From a virus, in the IMG/VR virus record IMGVR_UViG_3300027851_000001, positions 1 through 59,658 of that record: 59,658 bases of DNA. One strand, 5' to 3'. Of the stretch, positions 40,361 to 47,911 are shown one piece after another. Within the stretch, counting starts at the first letter, position 1. Every line of letters starts with the position of its first letter. The notes beneath the pieces are model-generated. The model did not search any database. It was not told where the DNA came from and saw only the letters and a list, made by a program, of their open reading frames with translations. The position numbers were made by a program, and so were the translations under genes.

Positions 40361-40961
40361 CCCCGTGGAGTTCGTCTACAAAGGCCGCCGCTTCCGTGTG
40401 GAGTTGCAGTTCGACGACGACGCCGGGCCGCCGCAGAATGAGTGCGGTGGGCATGGTGTTATAACCCACCAATCCGAGACGTGGGCGCACCGGCACAGTG
40501 GAGACCCGGACGACATGGAACTGGCGTCTGATCTGCACGCGCTGGAGGATATTGACGACGAGGACTTGGCCGCTGCGTCGCTGATGCGTGAACTCACCTG
40601 CGGGTGCCCGAGTTACGATCGGTTGTGGTACGACGTCCTTCGAACCCTGCAGAAAGCCGAGGCCGAAGGCTGGGGCATGGACGCTGCGTGGCACGCCGAG
40701 CACCCTGGCGCCACCCCGGCGGAGATCCGCATGGCCGCGGTCGAGAAGGACTTCGCGTACCTGCAGGGCTGGTACGACGACGACTGGTGCTACGTCGGTG
40801 TGGTGGTGACACTGTTGGACGCCGAGGAAGATGGCGACGACGCGGAGATTGATGAAACCTCCTGCTGGCGCTTTGAATCCACCGACACCGAGGGGCAGAA
40901 CGAGTACGTCCGTGACGCCGTGGAAGAATTACTGTCATCGAACGGCGGAGCCTTGGTTTGA
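40302..40961 (+). CDS. Acidic early protein (219 aa)
   Basis: Start behind CATTTACTGGAGAACACC. Strongly acidic (E-D-I-D-D-E-D-L-A-A and D-A-E-E-D-G-D-D-A-E-I-D), the usual character of DNA mimics or host-factor inhibitors, with an ordered middle (Y-D-R-L-W-Y-D-V-L). Function unknown. Confidence 0.6.
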   Translation: MAMNQENPLAPIPEGACTDDPVEFVYKGRRFRVELQFDDDAGPPQNECGGHGVITHQSETWAHRHSGDPDDMELASDLHALEDIDDEDLAAASLMRELTCGCPSYDRLWYDVLRTLQKAEAEGWGMDAAWHAEHPGATPAEIRMAAVEKDFAYLQGWYDDDWCYVGVVVTLLDAEEDGDDAEIDETSCWRFESTDTEGQNEYVRDAVEELLSSNGGALV

Positions 40962-40986
40962 CACGTACACCACATAGTGGTATAAT
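40958..40986 (+). promoter_or_regulatory. Operator-bearing promoter 2 (perfect sigma70 consensus)
   Basis: TTGACA (40958-40963), 17-base spacer, TATAAT (40981-40986): all twelve box positions are consensus. The spacer contains ACCACATAGTGGT (40969-40981) as in promoter 1. It would be very strong unless repressed, and it drives the DUF3150-like/MoxR/VWA genes. Confidence 0.9.
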
Positions 40987-41036
40987 ACAGGCTATGTAGG
41001 GGAGATGTGCTCCCACGCAGCTGACCCACCCCACGC

Positions 41037-41052
41037 TAATCCCGTGGGATTA
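41037..41052 (+). promoter_or_regulatory. TAATCCC palindrome, site 8
   Basis: TAATCCCGTGGGATTA in the leader behind promoter 2, 27 bases before the ATG at 41080, as at site 4. Confidence 0.8.
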
Positions 41053-41079
41053 ACTTATTCACTTATTCAGGAGAATGCA

Positions 41080-41955
41080 ATGAGCATCAAAGATCACGCC
41101 TTGTTGGTGTCGCTTAACGTCGGTAAGCCGCAGTTGACGGCAAAAGACGCCAAGGCAACCTTCGACGCCGAGCTGGCCAACAACGCCTCGGGCGCGGGCC
41201 AGTACCGCAAGGACCTCTACCCCAAGTCGCTGGTGGCGCCCATCCTGGCCGTCGAATCCGCGGCCCGGGCCTACATCGAGAACACCACGTACCCGTGGAA
41301 CCGTGGCGAGAACCTGCTGCCGGTGACGCGCTTCATGGAGTTCACCGACCGCATCGGCAAATACCAGATCGAGTTCGATCAGGCCGTAACCGCGTTCCTC
41401 AACAACTGGACCGGCGTCATGGCACAGGCCCAGCAGCAGCAGGGCACCATGTTCGACCCGGGGTCCTACCCCGACGTGTCGGACCTGCGCAGCGACTTCC
41501 GCTTCCGCATCGCCTACCGCCCGGTGACGGACGCCGGCGACTTCCGCGTGCAACTGCAGGAGGACGACCTGAACACCGTGCGCGCCGCTGTCGAGGAGCA
41601 GGTGCGGGAGAGCACGAACGAGATGCTGCGAGCGCCGCTGGAGCGGCTGCGCAGCGTAGTCGCCCGGCTGCATGAAGTCGCCGGCAAGACCGACCGCGTG
41701 GTCGACGGGTCCAAGGGTGTGCAGGTGAAAGCCCCCATCTTCCGCGACTCCGTGGTGGAGAACATCTCCGAGGAAATCGCCCTGTTGCACGACTTCGCCG
41801 ACATGCTGCCCGACACCCACTTGGCGCTGGCCAAACAGGTGGCCGACGCACTGCCGCACCCGCAGCAACTGCGTGACGACCCGGTGCAGCGCAGCGAGAC
41901 CCGCAAGAACATGGGCGACCTGCTGGCACAGATCAACGGCATGTTGGGGGAATGA
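41080..41955 (+). CDS. DUF3150-like protein of the MoxR/VWA module (291 aa)
   Basis: Start at 41080 behind TTCAGGAGAATGCA. Helical, with L-L-V-S-L-N-V-G-K-P and K-D-L-Y-P-K-S-L near the N-terminus. Proteins of this type accompany MoxR-like ATPases and VWA proteins in phages (family call from memory). The three genes lie in order here, at 41080, 42420 and 44219. A structural partner in that complex is inferred. Confidence 0.65.
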   Translation: MSIKDHALLVSLNVGKPQLTAKDAKATFDAELANNASGAGQYRKDLYPKSLVAPILAVESAARAYIENTTYPWNRGENLLPVTRFMEFTDRIGKYQIEFDQAVTAFLNNWTGVMAQAQQQQGTMFDPGSYPDVSDLRSDFRFRIAYRPVTDAGDFRVQLQEDDLNTVRAAVEEQVRESTNEMLRAPLERLRSVVARLHEVAGKTDRVVDGSKGVQVKAPIFRDSVVENISEEIALLHDFADMLPDTHLALAKQVADALPHPQQLRDDPVQRSETRKNMGDLLAQINGMLGE

Positions 41956-42206
41956 GCATGGATGCACCAACCCCCGCCAATGTTGTCGTAGCCATCAACG
42001 CCTCGGCCTTGTTGCTCACTGAGCCGGACGCTGTGGCTCTGGCCATGTTGATCCTCAAGTCACGCCACGTCGAACGCGACTGGTCCAACTCGGCGAGCAG
42101 CACCTGCAGGTGGAAGTACCGCGCGTCCGCCGAGGGCGGGGCCACTGTGGAGCTGTCGATGATGTCCCCAGCCCAGCTTGCCGAGCTGGCCCTGAAAGAA
42201 ACCTAA
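41952..42206 (+). CDS. Small hypothetical protein (84 aa)
   Basis: Start overlaps the previous stop (ATGA). P-A-N-V-V-V-A-I-N-A-S-A-L-L-L then a basic patch (K-S-R-H-V-E-R-D-W). Ends in palindrome site 9. Function unknown. Confidence 0.55.
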   Translation: MSMDAPTPANVVVAINASALLLTEPDAVALAMLILKSRHVERDWSNSASSTCRWKYRASAEGGATVELSMMSPAQLAELALKET

Positions 42207-42219
42207 TCCCACGGGATTA
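42204..42219 (+). promoter_or_regulatory. TAATCCC palindrome, site 9
   Basis: TAATCCCACGGGATTA; TAA is the stop of the 84-aa gene, 18 bases before the next ATG. Confidence 0.8.
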
Positions 42220-42237
42220 GCACCCAGGAGAACCACC

Positions 42238-42348
42238 ATGTTCATCATCGCCGCGGCGCTGCTCGCCATCTCCATGCAGCACTACAACGACACACGCCCC
42301 TACGTGTTTGTCCCCGAGCCCTACGTCTGCTACGATCGCTGCGCGTAA
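42238..42348 (+). CDS. Tiny exported or membrane protein (36 aa)
   Basis: Start behind CAGGAGAACCACC, a strong site. Hydrophobic N-terminus (F-I-I-A-A-A-L-L-A-I-S) then Tyr/Pro-rich segment with two Cys near the end (Y-V-C-Y-D-R-C-A). May be a secreted or membrane-anchored peptide. Confidence 0.5.
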   Translation: MFIIAAALLAISMQHYNDTRPYVFVPEPYVCYDRCA

Positions 42349-42370
42349 AGCAGCGCAAAGCATAACCGGC

Positions 42371-42389
42371 GCCACAGCGGTCCTGTGGC
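42371..42389 (+). promoter_or_regulatory. Hairpin before the MoxR gene
   Basis: GCCACAG-cggtc-CTGTGGC is a perfect 7-bp stem, 30 bases before the GTG at 42420. No T-tract; possibly a leader structure. Confidence 0.5.
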
Positions 42390-42419
42390 ACAACCCTACG
42401 TAATCACTGGAGCATCATC

Positions 42420-43430
42420 GTGAGAATCAGCCATATCACCCCCGTCATCGTCAAGCGCTATCTCGACAAGCAGACCCGTGCCCGCACGCTGTTCCTCAAG
42501 GGCAAGTCCGGCATCGGCAAGTCCGAAGTCGTGTTCCAGGCTTCCGAACTGCTGTCCCAGCATGTTGACAACTGGAAGGGCGTCGTTGACCTGCGCCTCG
42601 CCCAGATGGACCCGACCGACCTGCGCGGCATTCCGCACGTCACCGACGAGGGCCGCACCGCGTGGGCCCGGCCTGACTTCATCCCCAGCGAGGGCGCCGG
42701 CATCATCTTCTGCGACGAGATCACCTCGGCCCCGCCCGCTGTGCAGGCGTCGGCCTACCAGCTGTGCCTGACCCCCTGGGACTTCGGCATCCCGCGTGAG
42801 TGGATGGTGATCGCGGCTGGCAACCGCAAGAGCGACCGTGGTGTGACGTTCAATATCGCCGCACCCCTGCAGAACCGCCTGTGCGACATCGAGGTGGTAT
42901 CCACGCTGGACGACTTCACCAACTACGCCATCACGGCCGGCATCCGCCCCGAGATACTGTCATTCTTGCGGGACCGCCCGGACTTCCTGCACAAGTTCGA
43001 CCACAAGGCCGAGCCCGGCCCGTTCTCCTCGCCACGTTCGTGGTTCGCTGTCAGCGGCACGCTGGGCCTCGACCTGCCGCAGGCTGACCGCCTGGAGATG
43101 ATCCGCGGTGACGTCGGCGAGGAAGCCGCCGTCTCGTTCGAGACCCACCTGCGCGTCTGGGAGTCGATGCCCCGCATCGACGACATCTTGGAGGGCAAGC
43201 CGGTGGAGCTGCCCAAGGACCTGTCGGTGCGCTACTGCGTGGCCATGGGCTTGGCGACCCGCCTCGACAAGGACAACTTCGGCAAGGCGTGGCCGTTCAT
43301 GGAGAAGATGCCCGGCGACATCCAGACGCTGACCATCAAGCTGGCCTACACCCGGGACCGCACGCTGACCACGTGCTCGGCGTTTGCAAAGTGGGCTGTG
43401 GCGAACGCAAATGCGTTTTCCGCACGGTGA
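42420..43430 (+). CDS. MoxR-like AAA+ ATPase (336 aa)
   Basis: GTG start behind CACTGGAGCATCATC. Walker A is G-K-S-G-I-G-K-S (about residues 27-34), Walker B I-I-F-C-D-E-I, and sensor 1-like I-A-A-G-N-R. This is the MoxR/RavA branch of AAA+ ATPases, which act as chaperones with VWA partners, one of which lies downstream at 44219. In phages the client is unknown. Confidence 0.85.
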   Translation: MRISHITPVIVKRYLDKQTRARTLFLKGKSGIGKSEVVFQASELLSQHVDNWKGVVDLRLAQMDPTDLRGIPHVTDEGRTAWARPDFIPSEGAGIIFCDEITSAPPAVQASAYQLCLTPWDFGIPREWMVIAAGNRKSDRGVTFNIAAPLQNRLCDIEVVSTLDDFTNYAITAGIRPEILSFLRDRPDFLHKFDHKAEPGPFSSPRSWFAVSGTLGLDLPQADRLEMIRGDVGEEAAVSFETHLRVWESMPRIDDILEGKPVELPKDLSVRYCVAMGLATRLDKDNFGKAWPFMEKMPGDIQTLTIKLAYTRDRTLTTCSAFAKWAVANANAFSAR

Positions 43431-43735
43431 TGGAACCGCTGCGCTGGCAGACGGAGACACCCGGGGTTTGGTTAGCCCTGACCCCGGGGAAACTGTACCG
43501 GGTGATGCCTACTCGCCGTGACCCCGCCGGGTCCAAGCTGTTGTACCGCTTCGCGGTGGTCCGCGCTGCCCGGGACGCTGGGGGGCTGCACAACCCGGCT
43601 ACGGGTACGTGGGTCGCTTCGCTGGTCGGCAAGATGCCGGCCGGCGCCACGGCCTTCGACATGCTCACCGAGCACGAGACGCTGGACGCGGCAAAGCTGC
43701 ATGTTGAGGCGTTATATGCCTTGGAAGGGGGATAG
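43430..43735 (+). CDS. Hypothetical protein in the MoxR/VWA module (101 aa)
   Basis: ATG overlaps the MoxR stop (TGATG). Beta-rich start (G-V-W-L-A-L-T-P-G-K-L-Y-R-V) suggests a small barrel. Function unknown. Confidence 0.6.
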   Translation: MEPLRWQTETPGVWLALTPGKLYRVMPTRRDPAGSKLLYRFAVVRAARDAGGLHNPATGTWVASLVGKMPAGATAFDMLTEHETLDAAKLHVEALYALEGG

Positions 43736-43736
43736 C

Positions 43737-44159
43737 ATGGCAACGACCTATGACATGGATAAGCAGGTGACGTGCACCACCTGTCGAGGCGAGGGCACCA
43801 TCGACGAAACACTCGGTGGTGAACCGTTCAGCAATCGCTACGCGAAGTGTCCCGACTGCGATGGCCGTGGGCACGGCTTCGCCACTTCCCCCAACCGCGT
43901 GCAGCGCGTCGGCCCGCTGGAGGTGCTGCGCGAGGAGCTGGACGTGTACACCACATGGTCGGCTCGCCTTGCCAAGGACAAGCACGCCTACTACACATGG
44001 GTGCTGAGCCACAACCGGCGCGACGGCTACCTATTCGCCGGGTACCGGGACCGCAACAGGACCAATGGGAACATGCTCGTGGAGCCCGGTGAAGCCGAGA
44101 ACGTAGCCATGGCGTTGCTGGCACTGAACACTGATGCCCTCGTCGAACGCCTTCGCTAA
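43737..44159 (+). CDS. DnaJ-type zinc-finger protein (140 aa)
   Basis: Start at 43737 just after the previous stop. C-T-T-C-R-G-E-G and C-P-D-C-D-G-R-G-H-G are two C-x-x-C-x-G-x-G zinc-binding repeats like those of DnaJ. The rest has Y-T-T-W-S-A-R-L. A chaperone-linked zinc finger fits the MoxR/VWA module. The stop codon lies in palindrome site 10. Confidence 0.65.
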   Translation: MATTYDMDKQVTCTTCRGEGTIDETLGGEPFSNRYAKCPDCDGRGHGFATSPNRVQRVGPLEVLREELDVYTTWSARLAKDKHAYYTWVLSHNRRDGYLFAGYRDRNRTNGNMLVEPGEAENVAMALLALNTDALVERLR

Positions 44160-44172
44160 TCCCACGGGATTA
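44157..44172 (+). promoter_or_regulatory. TAATCCC palindrome, site 10
   Basis: TAATCCCACGGGATTA, overlapping the stop of the zinc-finger gene and followed by ACTTGTTCACTTACTTCTGGAG for the VWA gene. Confidence 0.8.
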
Positions 44173-44218
44173 GATATACTCACCACTGTTACTTGTTCAC
44201 TTACTTCTGGAGACCTTC

Positions 44219-45373
44219 ATGTCCTCAAACCTCGACGACCGCATCGCGCTCGCCTACTCCAAAATGGGCCTGCGTGAGCCCTTCATCGCCGCTGTCATGG
44301 CCCGCGTCAAGCGCGAAGTCAGCGACACTGTGCCCACCGCCGGCACCAACGGATCGTGGGTTCGCTTCAACCCAACGTTTTGTTCCGCGCTCACCGACGA
44401 GCAGCTGTTCGGCGTCGCACTGCACGAGTCGCTGCACATCGTGTTCATGCACTCGTGGCGCCGTGAGGGCCGCGACCCCTCGCTGTGGAACGTGGCCAAC
44501 GATGCGCTGATCAACCAGTACATCCGCGAGCGCAACTACCAGCTGCCGGACGGCGTCGTGAACATCGGCTGGGTGACGGCCACCATGGATTCGGAGGCTG
44601 TGTACGAACGGCTGCGGCAAGAGCAGAAGCAACAGCAGGCAGGCGGCGGTGCCAAGGGCCAAGGGTCCGGCAAGGGCACACCCGATTTCGGCGCCGGTGG
44701 TTTCGACGGCACGGGTGATCTGGAGGACGCCGTGGACGAGGCTGGCCGCACAGACATGGAAGCCAGCATCCAGGCTGCTGCGTCGATGGCCAAGGCGTGT
44801 GGCCAGGGCAGCTCCATTGTCGACCGCGTGCTGGGCAGCGTCGCCAAGTCCGACGCGCCGTGGTACGAAGTCACCCGCAACATGCTGACCGAGAAGTCGG
44901 CCGCTGATTACACCTACCTGCGCCCCTCGCGCCGCCACATCGCCGCCGGCCTGTATCTGCCCTCGCTGCACAGCGAGGACCTGGGCGGGCTGATCATCGG
45001 CTTCGACACTTCGGGCTCCATGGGCCCGAAGGAGTGCGATCAGGTGGCGGCCGAGCTGCGCGCCATCGTCGACGACGTCAACCCCGCGTTTGTCGAGGTG
45101 GTGTACTGCGATTACGACGTCACCGCTGTGGAGCGTTTCGAGCGCGACGAGCCGCTGGACCTGCACCCCAAGGGTGGTGGCGGCACCCGATTCCAGCCCG
45201 TGTTCGAGCACGCTGCGCGGAGCGAAGACAACTACTGCGGCATGATCTTCTTCACCGACCTCGAAGGCAATCTCTCCGAGTGCGAGGAGCCCTCGTACCC
45301 CGTCATCTGGGCCGACATCGGCCGTTCACACCCCGAGGTGCCCTTCGGGCTTCGGGTGCAAGTTAATTTTTAA
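44219..45373 (+). CDS. VWA-domain metallopeptidase-like protein (384 aa)
   Basis: The N-terminal part has L-H-E-S-L-H-I-V, an H-E-x-x-H zinc motif, then N-D-A-L-I-N-Q-Y, as in DUF2201-type putative metallopeptidases. The C-terminal VWA-like domain has F-D-T-S-G-S-M-G (MIDAS D-x-S-x-S). A Gly/Lys/Gln linker joins them. Partner of the MoxR ATPase; may remodel or process host or phage proteins. Confidence 0.8.
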   Translation: MSSNLDDRIALAYSKMGLREPFIAAVMARVKREVSDTVPTAGTNGSWVRFNPTFCSALTDEQLFGVALHESLHIVFMHSWRREGRDPSLWNVANDALINQYIRERNYQLPDGVVNIGWVTATMDSEAVYERLRQEQKQQQAGGGAKGQGSGKGTPDFGAGGFDGTGDLEDAVDEAGRTDMEASIQAAASMAKACGQGSSIVDRVLGSVAKSDAPWYEVTRNMLTEKSAADYTYLRPSRRHIAAGLYLPSLHSEDLGGLIIGFDTSGSMGPKECDQVAAELRAIVDDVNPAFVEVVYCDYDVTAVERFERDEPLDLHPKGGGGTRFQPVFEHAARSEDNYCGMIFFTDLEGNLSECEEPSYPVIWADIGRSHPEVPFGLRVQVNF

Positions 45374-45382
45374 GGGAACACC

Positions 45383-45700
45383 ATGAGCACCGACAACGAA
45401 ATTCTGTCCCGCCTGCGAGACCTTCAGGTGGCCACCCGCGACCTGCAGACCAAGGCCACCCGCGCCGAGACCAAACTGGTGCGGGGCTTCGAGGAACTGG
45501 GCGTCAACATCAGCACGGGCGACGACTGGCTGACCGTCGACGACATCGACCGCACGGTTACTGTCACGACTCTGGGGCGCAGCACCCTCGTAATGCTGAC
45601 CGACATGGCCCGCCGCGGCGCGACGCAGGTGGGCAAGGAATACACGATCCTGCACCGCGGCCGCGTGGCGGGGTCCGTGGTGTTCAACCCGACACGGTAA
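45383..45700 (+). CDS. Small coiled-coil/beta protein (105 aa)
   Basis: Start behind TAAGGGAACACC. N-terminal helix (L-S-R-L-R-D-L-Q-V-A-T-R-D-L-Q) then a beta-rich half. Function unknown; last gene of the MoxR/VWA unit. Confidence 0.6.
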   Translation: MSTDNEILSRLRDLQVATRDLQTKATRAETKLVRGFEELGVNISTGDDWLTVDDIDRTVTVTTLGRSTLVMLTDMARRGATQVGKEYTILHRGRVAGSVVFNPTR

Positions 45701-45710
45701 GGAGAACGAT

Positions 45711-46064
45711 ATGAAGCACGAACAACCCGAGCCGCAGCCCCACCTGTGGGACGGCACCCCGATGGCCGCGATGCCCTACGTCATCAGCAAGGAGAACTCA
45801 GTGCCAACCAACCACGACGAAACCCTGTGTGGTGAGCGAGAGCTTGCGCTGGTGGCGAAAGTTGAGGCGCAGGCTCGGCGTATTGCTGCGATGGAGAAAG
45901 ATGCTGCTCGGTATTTGTGGCTGCGCAATAACTGGTTCACCATGGGAGCGGCTTACCCGGATGAAAAGGTTAAGTTCTACACCAATTGCACTCGTTGGTC
46001 AGATCAACCGGAAACGAACATTGACGAGGCCGTTGACGCCGAACTTTTGAAGGATCAGAAATGA
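45711..46064 (+). CDS. Hypothetical protein with R-Y-L-W-L-R motif (117 aa)
   Basis: The second half (E-K-D-A-A-R-Y-L-W-L-R-N-N-W) matches a short domain frequent in Burkholderiales phages, of unknown role. GTG at 45801 behind CAAGGAGAACTCA is a credible alternative start and would give an 87-aa protein; both may be used. Confidence 0.6.
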   Translation: MKHEQPEPQPHLWDGTPMAAMPYVISKENSVPTNHDETLCGERELALVAKVEAQARRIAAMEKDAARYLWLRNNWFTMGAAYPDEKVKFYTNCTRWSDQPETNIDEAVDAELLKDQK

Positions 46065-46348
46065 CTGAAAAACTGAGGGCGATTGCCATGTTGGACGAGA
46101 TAGACCGGCTGAAGGCGGAGAACGCGGGGCTTCTGGCCATGAAAAGCGATCTGGCCTGCCTCGTTCAACGGCTGGCACGCAAGCACCACGACACCGCACT
46201 GGCGACCAAGGCGATGCAGTACGTGGTTAGAAAAGACCTGATCGGGGACTACATGCGAAACACGGAATTCGGCGTTACCGATGGCGAACTGCAACGACTC
46301 GTGGACACCATCAAGGGCCACGCAGCAAAGGGAGAAAGCCATGAGTGA
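46061..46348 (+). CDS. Small coiled-coil protein (95 aa)
   Basis: ATGA overlap with the previous gene. Leu-zipper-like N-terminus (L-D-E-I-D-R-L-K-A-E-N-A-G-L-L). Function unknown. Confidence 0.55.
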   Translation: MTEKLRAIAMLDEIDRLKAENAGLLAMKSDLACLVQRLARKHHDTALATKAMQYVVRKDLIGDYMRNTEFGVTDGELQRLVDTIKGHAAKGESHE

Positions 46349-46655
46349 AGCACTGAGACTGGCGGAATACTGTGAAGGGCTTGCATCCGAGATTGACCAC
46401 TCACATTTCACGCACGACCTGCTTGCGTCAGCAGAAGCGCTTCGCCGCCTCGCCAGCGTGGAAGACGAGCTCCACCAGGCGCGGGAAGAGCTTGCAGCGC
46501 TGAGGGCCTCGCTGGGTGAGCCTGTGCCTGAAGTTGTCATCGCCCACTACGGTGGGCAAACCCGAGGTATTGGTTACAGCAAGCTGCAGGCTTTGGTAGA
46601 CCCTGAAAAACTACCTATAGGCGCGAAGCTATACGCCATCAAGGACAAATCATGA
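46341..46655 (+). CDS. Hypothetical protein (104 aa)
   Basis: Start behind GGGAGAAAGCC, 8-base overlap with the previous gene. Coiled helix (V-E-D-E-L-H-Q-A-R-E-E-L-A) then a C-terminal segment G-A-K-L-Y-A-I that recurs at the ends of many small phage proteins. Function unknown. Confidence 0.6.
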   Translation: MSEALRLAEYCEGLASEIDHSHFTHDLLASAEALRRLASVEDELHQAREELAALRASLGEPVPEVVIAHYGGQTRGIGYSKLQALVDPEKLPIGAKLYAIKDKS

Positions 46656-46681
46656 GCAACACCACCGATGACCGGCGCTAG
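46652..46681 (+). CDS. Mini-ORF/leader peptide (9 aa)
   Basis: ATG overlapping the previous stop encodes M-S-N-T-T-D-D-R-R and stops within the leader hairpin. It mirrors the last codons of the 51-aa gene before leader copy A, so it may be a remnant of such a gene or a coupling peptide. Confidence 0.35.
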   Translation: MSNTTDDRR

Positions 46682-46720
46682 TCCGGTCCATGAATGAGTT
46701 GGGCTTAGGCCCGGAGAGGA
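46671..46720 (+). repeat. Structured leader repeat, copy C
   Basis: ACCGG-CGCTAGT-CCGGT hairpin, then GAGTTGGGCTTAGGCCC and GGAGAGGAACAACATG. Same arrangement as copy A at 2918, 16 kb away on the circular map. Confidence 0.6.
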
Positions 46721-46725
46721 ACAAC

Positions 46726-47073
46726 ATGACCTTGGAAGAATTCGTCCGATCTGACATGCAGATGCTGCGAAAGCTGGCCGCTCGCGGAGTGGTAGAAAAA
46801 TCGTACCTGGAAGAAACCGCTGACATGCGGTTGCTGGACCTGGCGCAACGCGCAATGCGAGAGAAACTGAGTCTCGCCAGGCGCAAGGGGCGCGGCGGCT
46901 GGTGGAACCAAGCTGAGTGCTCTATCGACCACCTCAAAGCACTGCTGAGCGATCACGTCGAGAAGGGCGACATGCGCGACGTGATGAACCTGGCCGCGAT
47001 GGTGTACCTGCGTGAGGTCGCCGACGAGCAGCCCAACACCACGATGACCACCGCGCCGCGTGCGGTCGATTAA
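46726..47073 (+). CDS. Hypothetical protein with G-W-W-N motif (115 aa)
   Basis: Start behind GGAGAGGAACAAC. Residues G-G-W-W-N-Q-A-E-C-S and L-L-S-D-H-V-E-K-G-D-M-R-D-V-M match a small domain repeated in phage accessory genes, unknown role (from memory). Confidence 0.6.
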   Translation: MTLEEFVRSDMQMLRKLAARGVVEKSYLEETADMRLLDLAQRAMREKLSLARRKGRGGWWNQAECSIDHLKALLSDHVEKGDMRDVMNLAAMVYLREVADEQPNTTMTTAPRAVD

Positions 47074-47104
47074 CCAGTTCGGCACTGCCGACAGAAAGGA
47101 AACC

Positions 47105-47356
47105 ATGAGCCAAACGCTGGAAGAACTGGGAGACGCGATCACAGACGCGCTGGCGACCAACCCCGTGCAAGACGTGCTCGGCGTGCTGTGCGGCGCGCTG
47201 GTCGGGCTGGTGCGCGAATTGACGATTCGGAGCGGCAACGACCCGGATAAAACCATCACGCTTGATGCAGGTCCGGGGCAACGCAAGATCGAGATTCACG
47301 CGCTGCCGAACACCGAAGTTGACCGGGCCAGCGGGTCCGGTCGGACGCAGAGTTAA
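47105..47356 (+). CDS. Small hypothetical protein (83 aa)
   Basis: Start behind AGAAAGGAAACC, with a GTTCGGCACTGCCGA hairpin-like leader just before. Hydrophobic middle (V-L-G-V-L-C-G-A-L-V-G-L-V) and short charged end. Function unknown. Confidence 0.55.
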   Translation: MSQTLEELGDAITDALATNPVQDVLGVLCGALVGLVRELTIRSGNDPDKTITLDAGPGQRKIEIHALPNTEVDRASGSGRTQS

Positions 47357-47387
47357 ACAGGAGCCCGAACGGGCAGAAGGAACCGAA

Positions 47388-47810
47388 ATGCAGATGTGGA
47401 TTGACACCGAGTTCAACGAATACAAGGGCGCGCTGATTTCCATGGCGCTGGTGGCAGAAGACGGGCGCGAGTGGTACGGCGTGCGCTTCTGCGATGACCC
47501 CGGCTGGTGGGTTGGCGAGCATGTGATGCCTTTCCTGAACAAAGAGCCGCAGCGCGACGACTATTTGCGCGCGTCCCTGCACGACTTTTTGGAGCAGTTT
47601 GACAGCGTGCAAATCGTGTCGGATTGGCCCGGAGACATCGCGCACTTCTGCAACTTCTTGGAGTACCGGCCAGGGGACCGCATCGGCCCGGACACGATGA
47701 CTTTTGAGGTGCGCCGCGACTTGCCGGACACAGCGAAAACATCGGCGATCCCACACAACGCACTTGAAGACGCCCGGGCGCTGGCGCGCGGTGCATTGGC
47801 TGCTGTTTAA
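47388..47810 (+). CDS. DEDDh-type 3'-5' exonuclease (140 aa)
   Basis: Start behind AGAAGGAACCGAA. W-I-D-T-E-F-N (D-x-E), S-D-W-P-G-D-I (D) and H-N-A-L-E-D-A-R (H-x(4)-D) form the DEDD triad of DnaQ-like exonucleases in a minimal domain. It could act on small RNA or DNA ends. No polymerase domain is attached. Confidence 0.75.
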   Translation: MQMWIDTEFNEYKGALISMALVAEDGREWYGVRFCDDPGWWVGEHVMPFLNKEPQRDDYLRASLHDFLEQFDSVQIVSDWPGDIAHFCNFLEYRPGDRIGPDTMTFEVRRDLPDTAKTSAIPHNALEDARALARGALAAV

Positions 47811-47911
47811 CACAAATTCGGGAACACCACCCGTCGCATAACACCGCCACCACCTGACGCAAGCCATTGATCCACAAGGCTTCACCGAATAACAGAACTT
47901 GGAAACACAAC

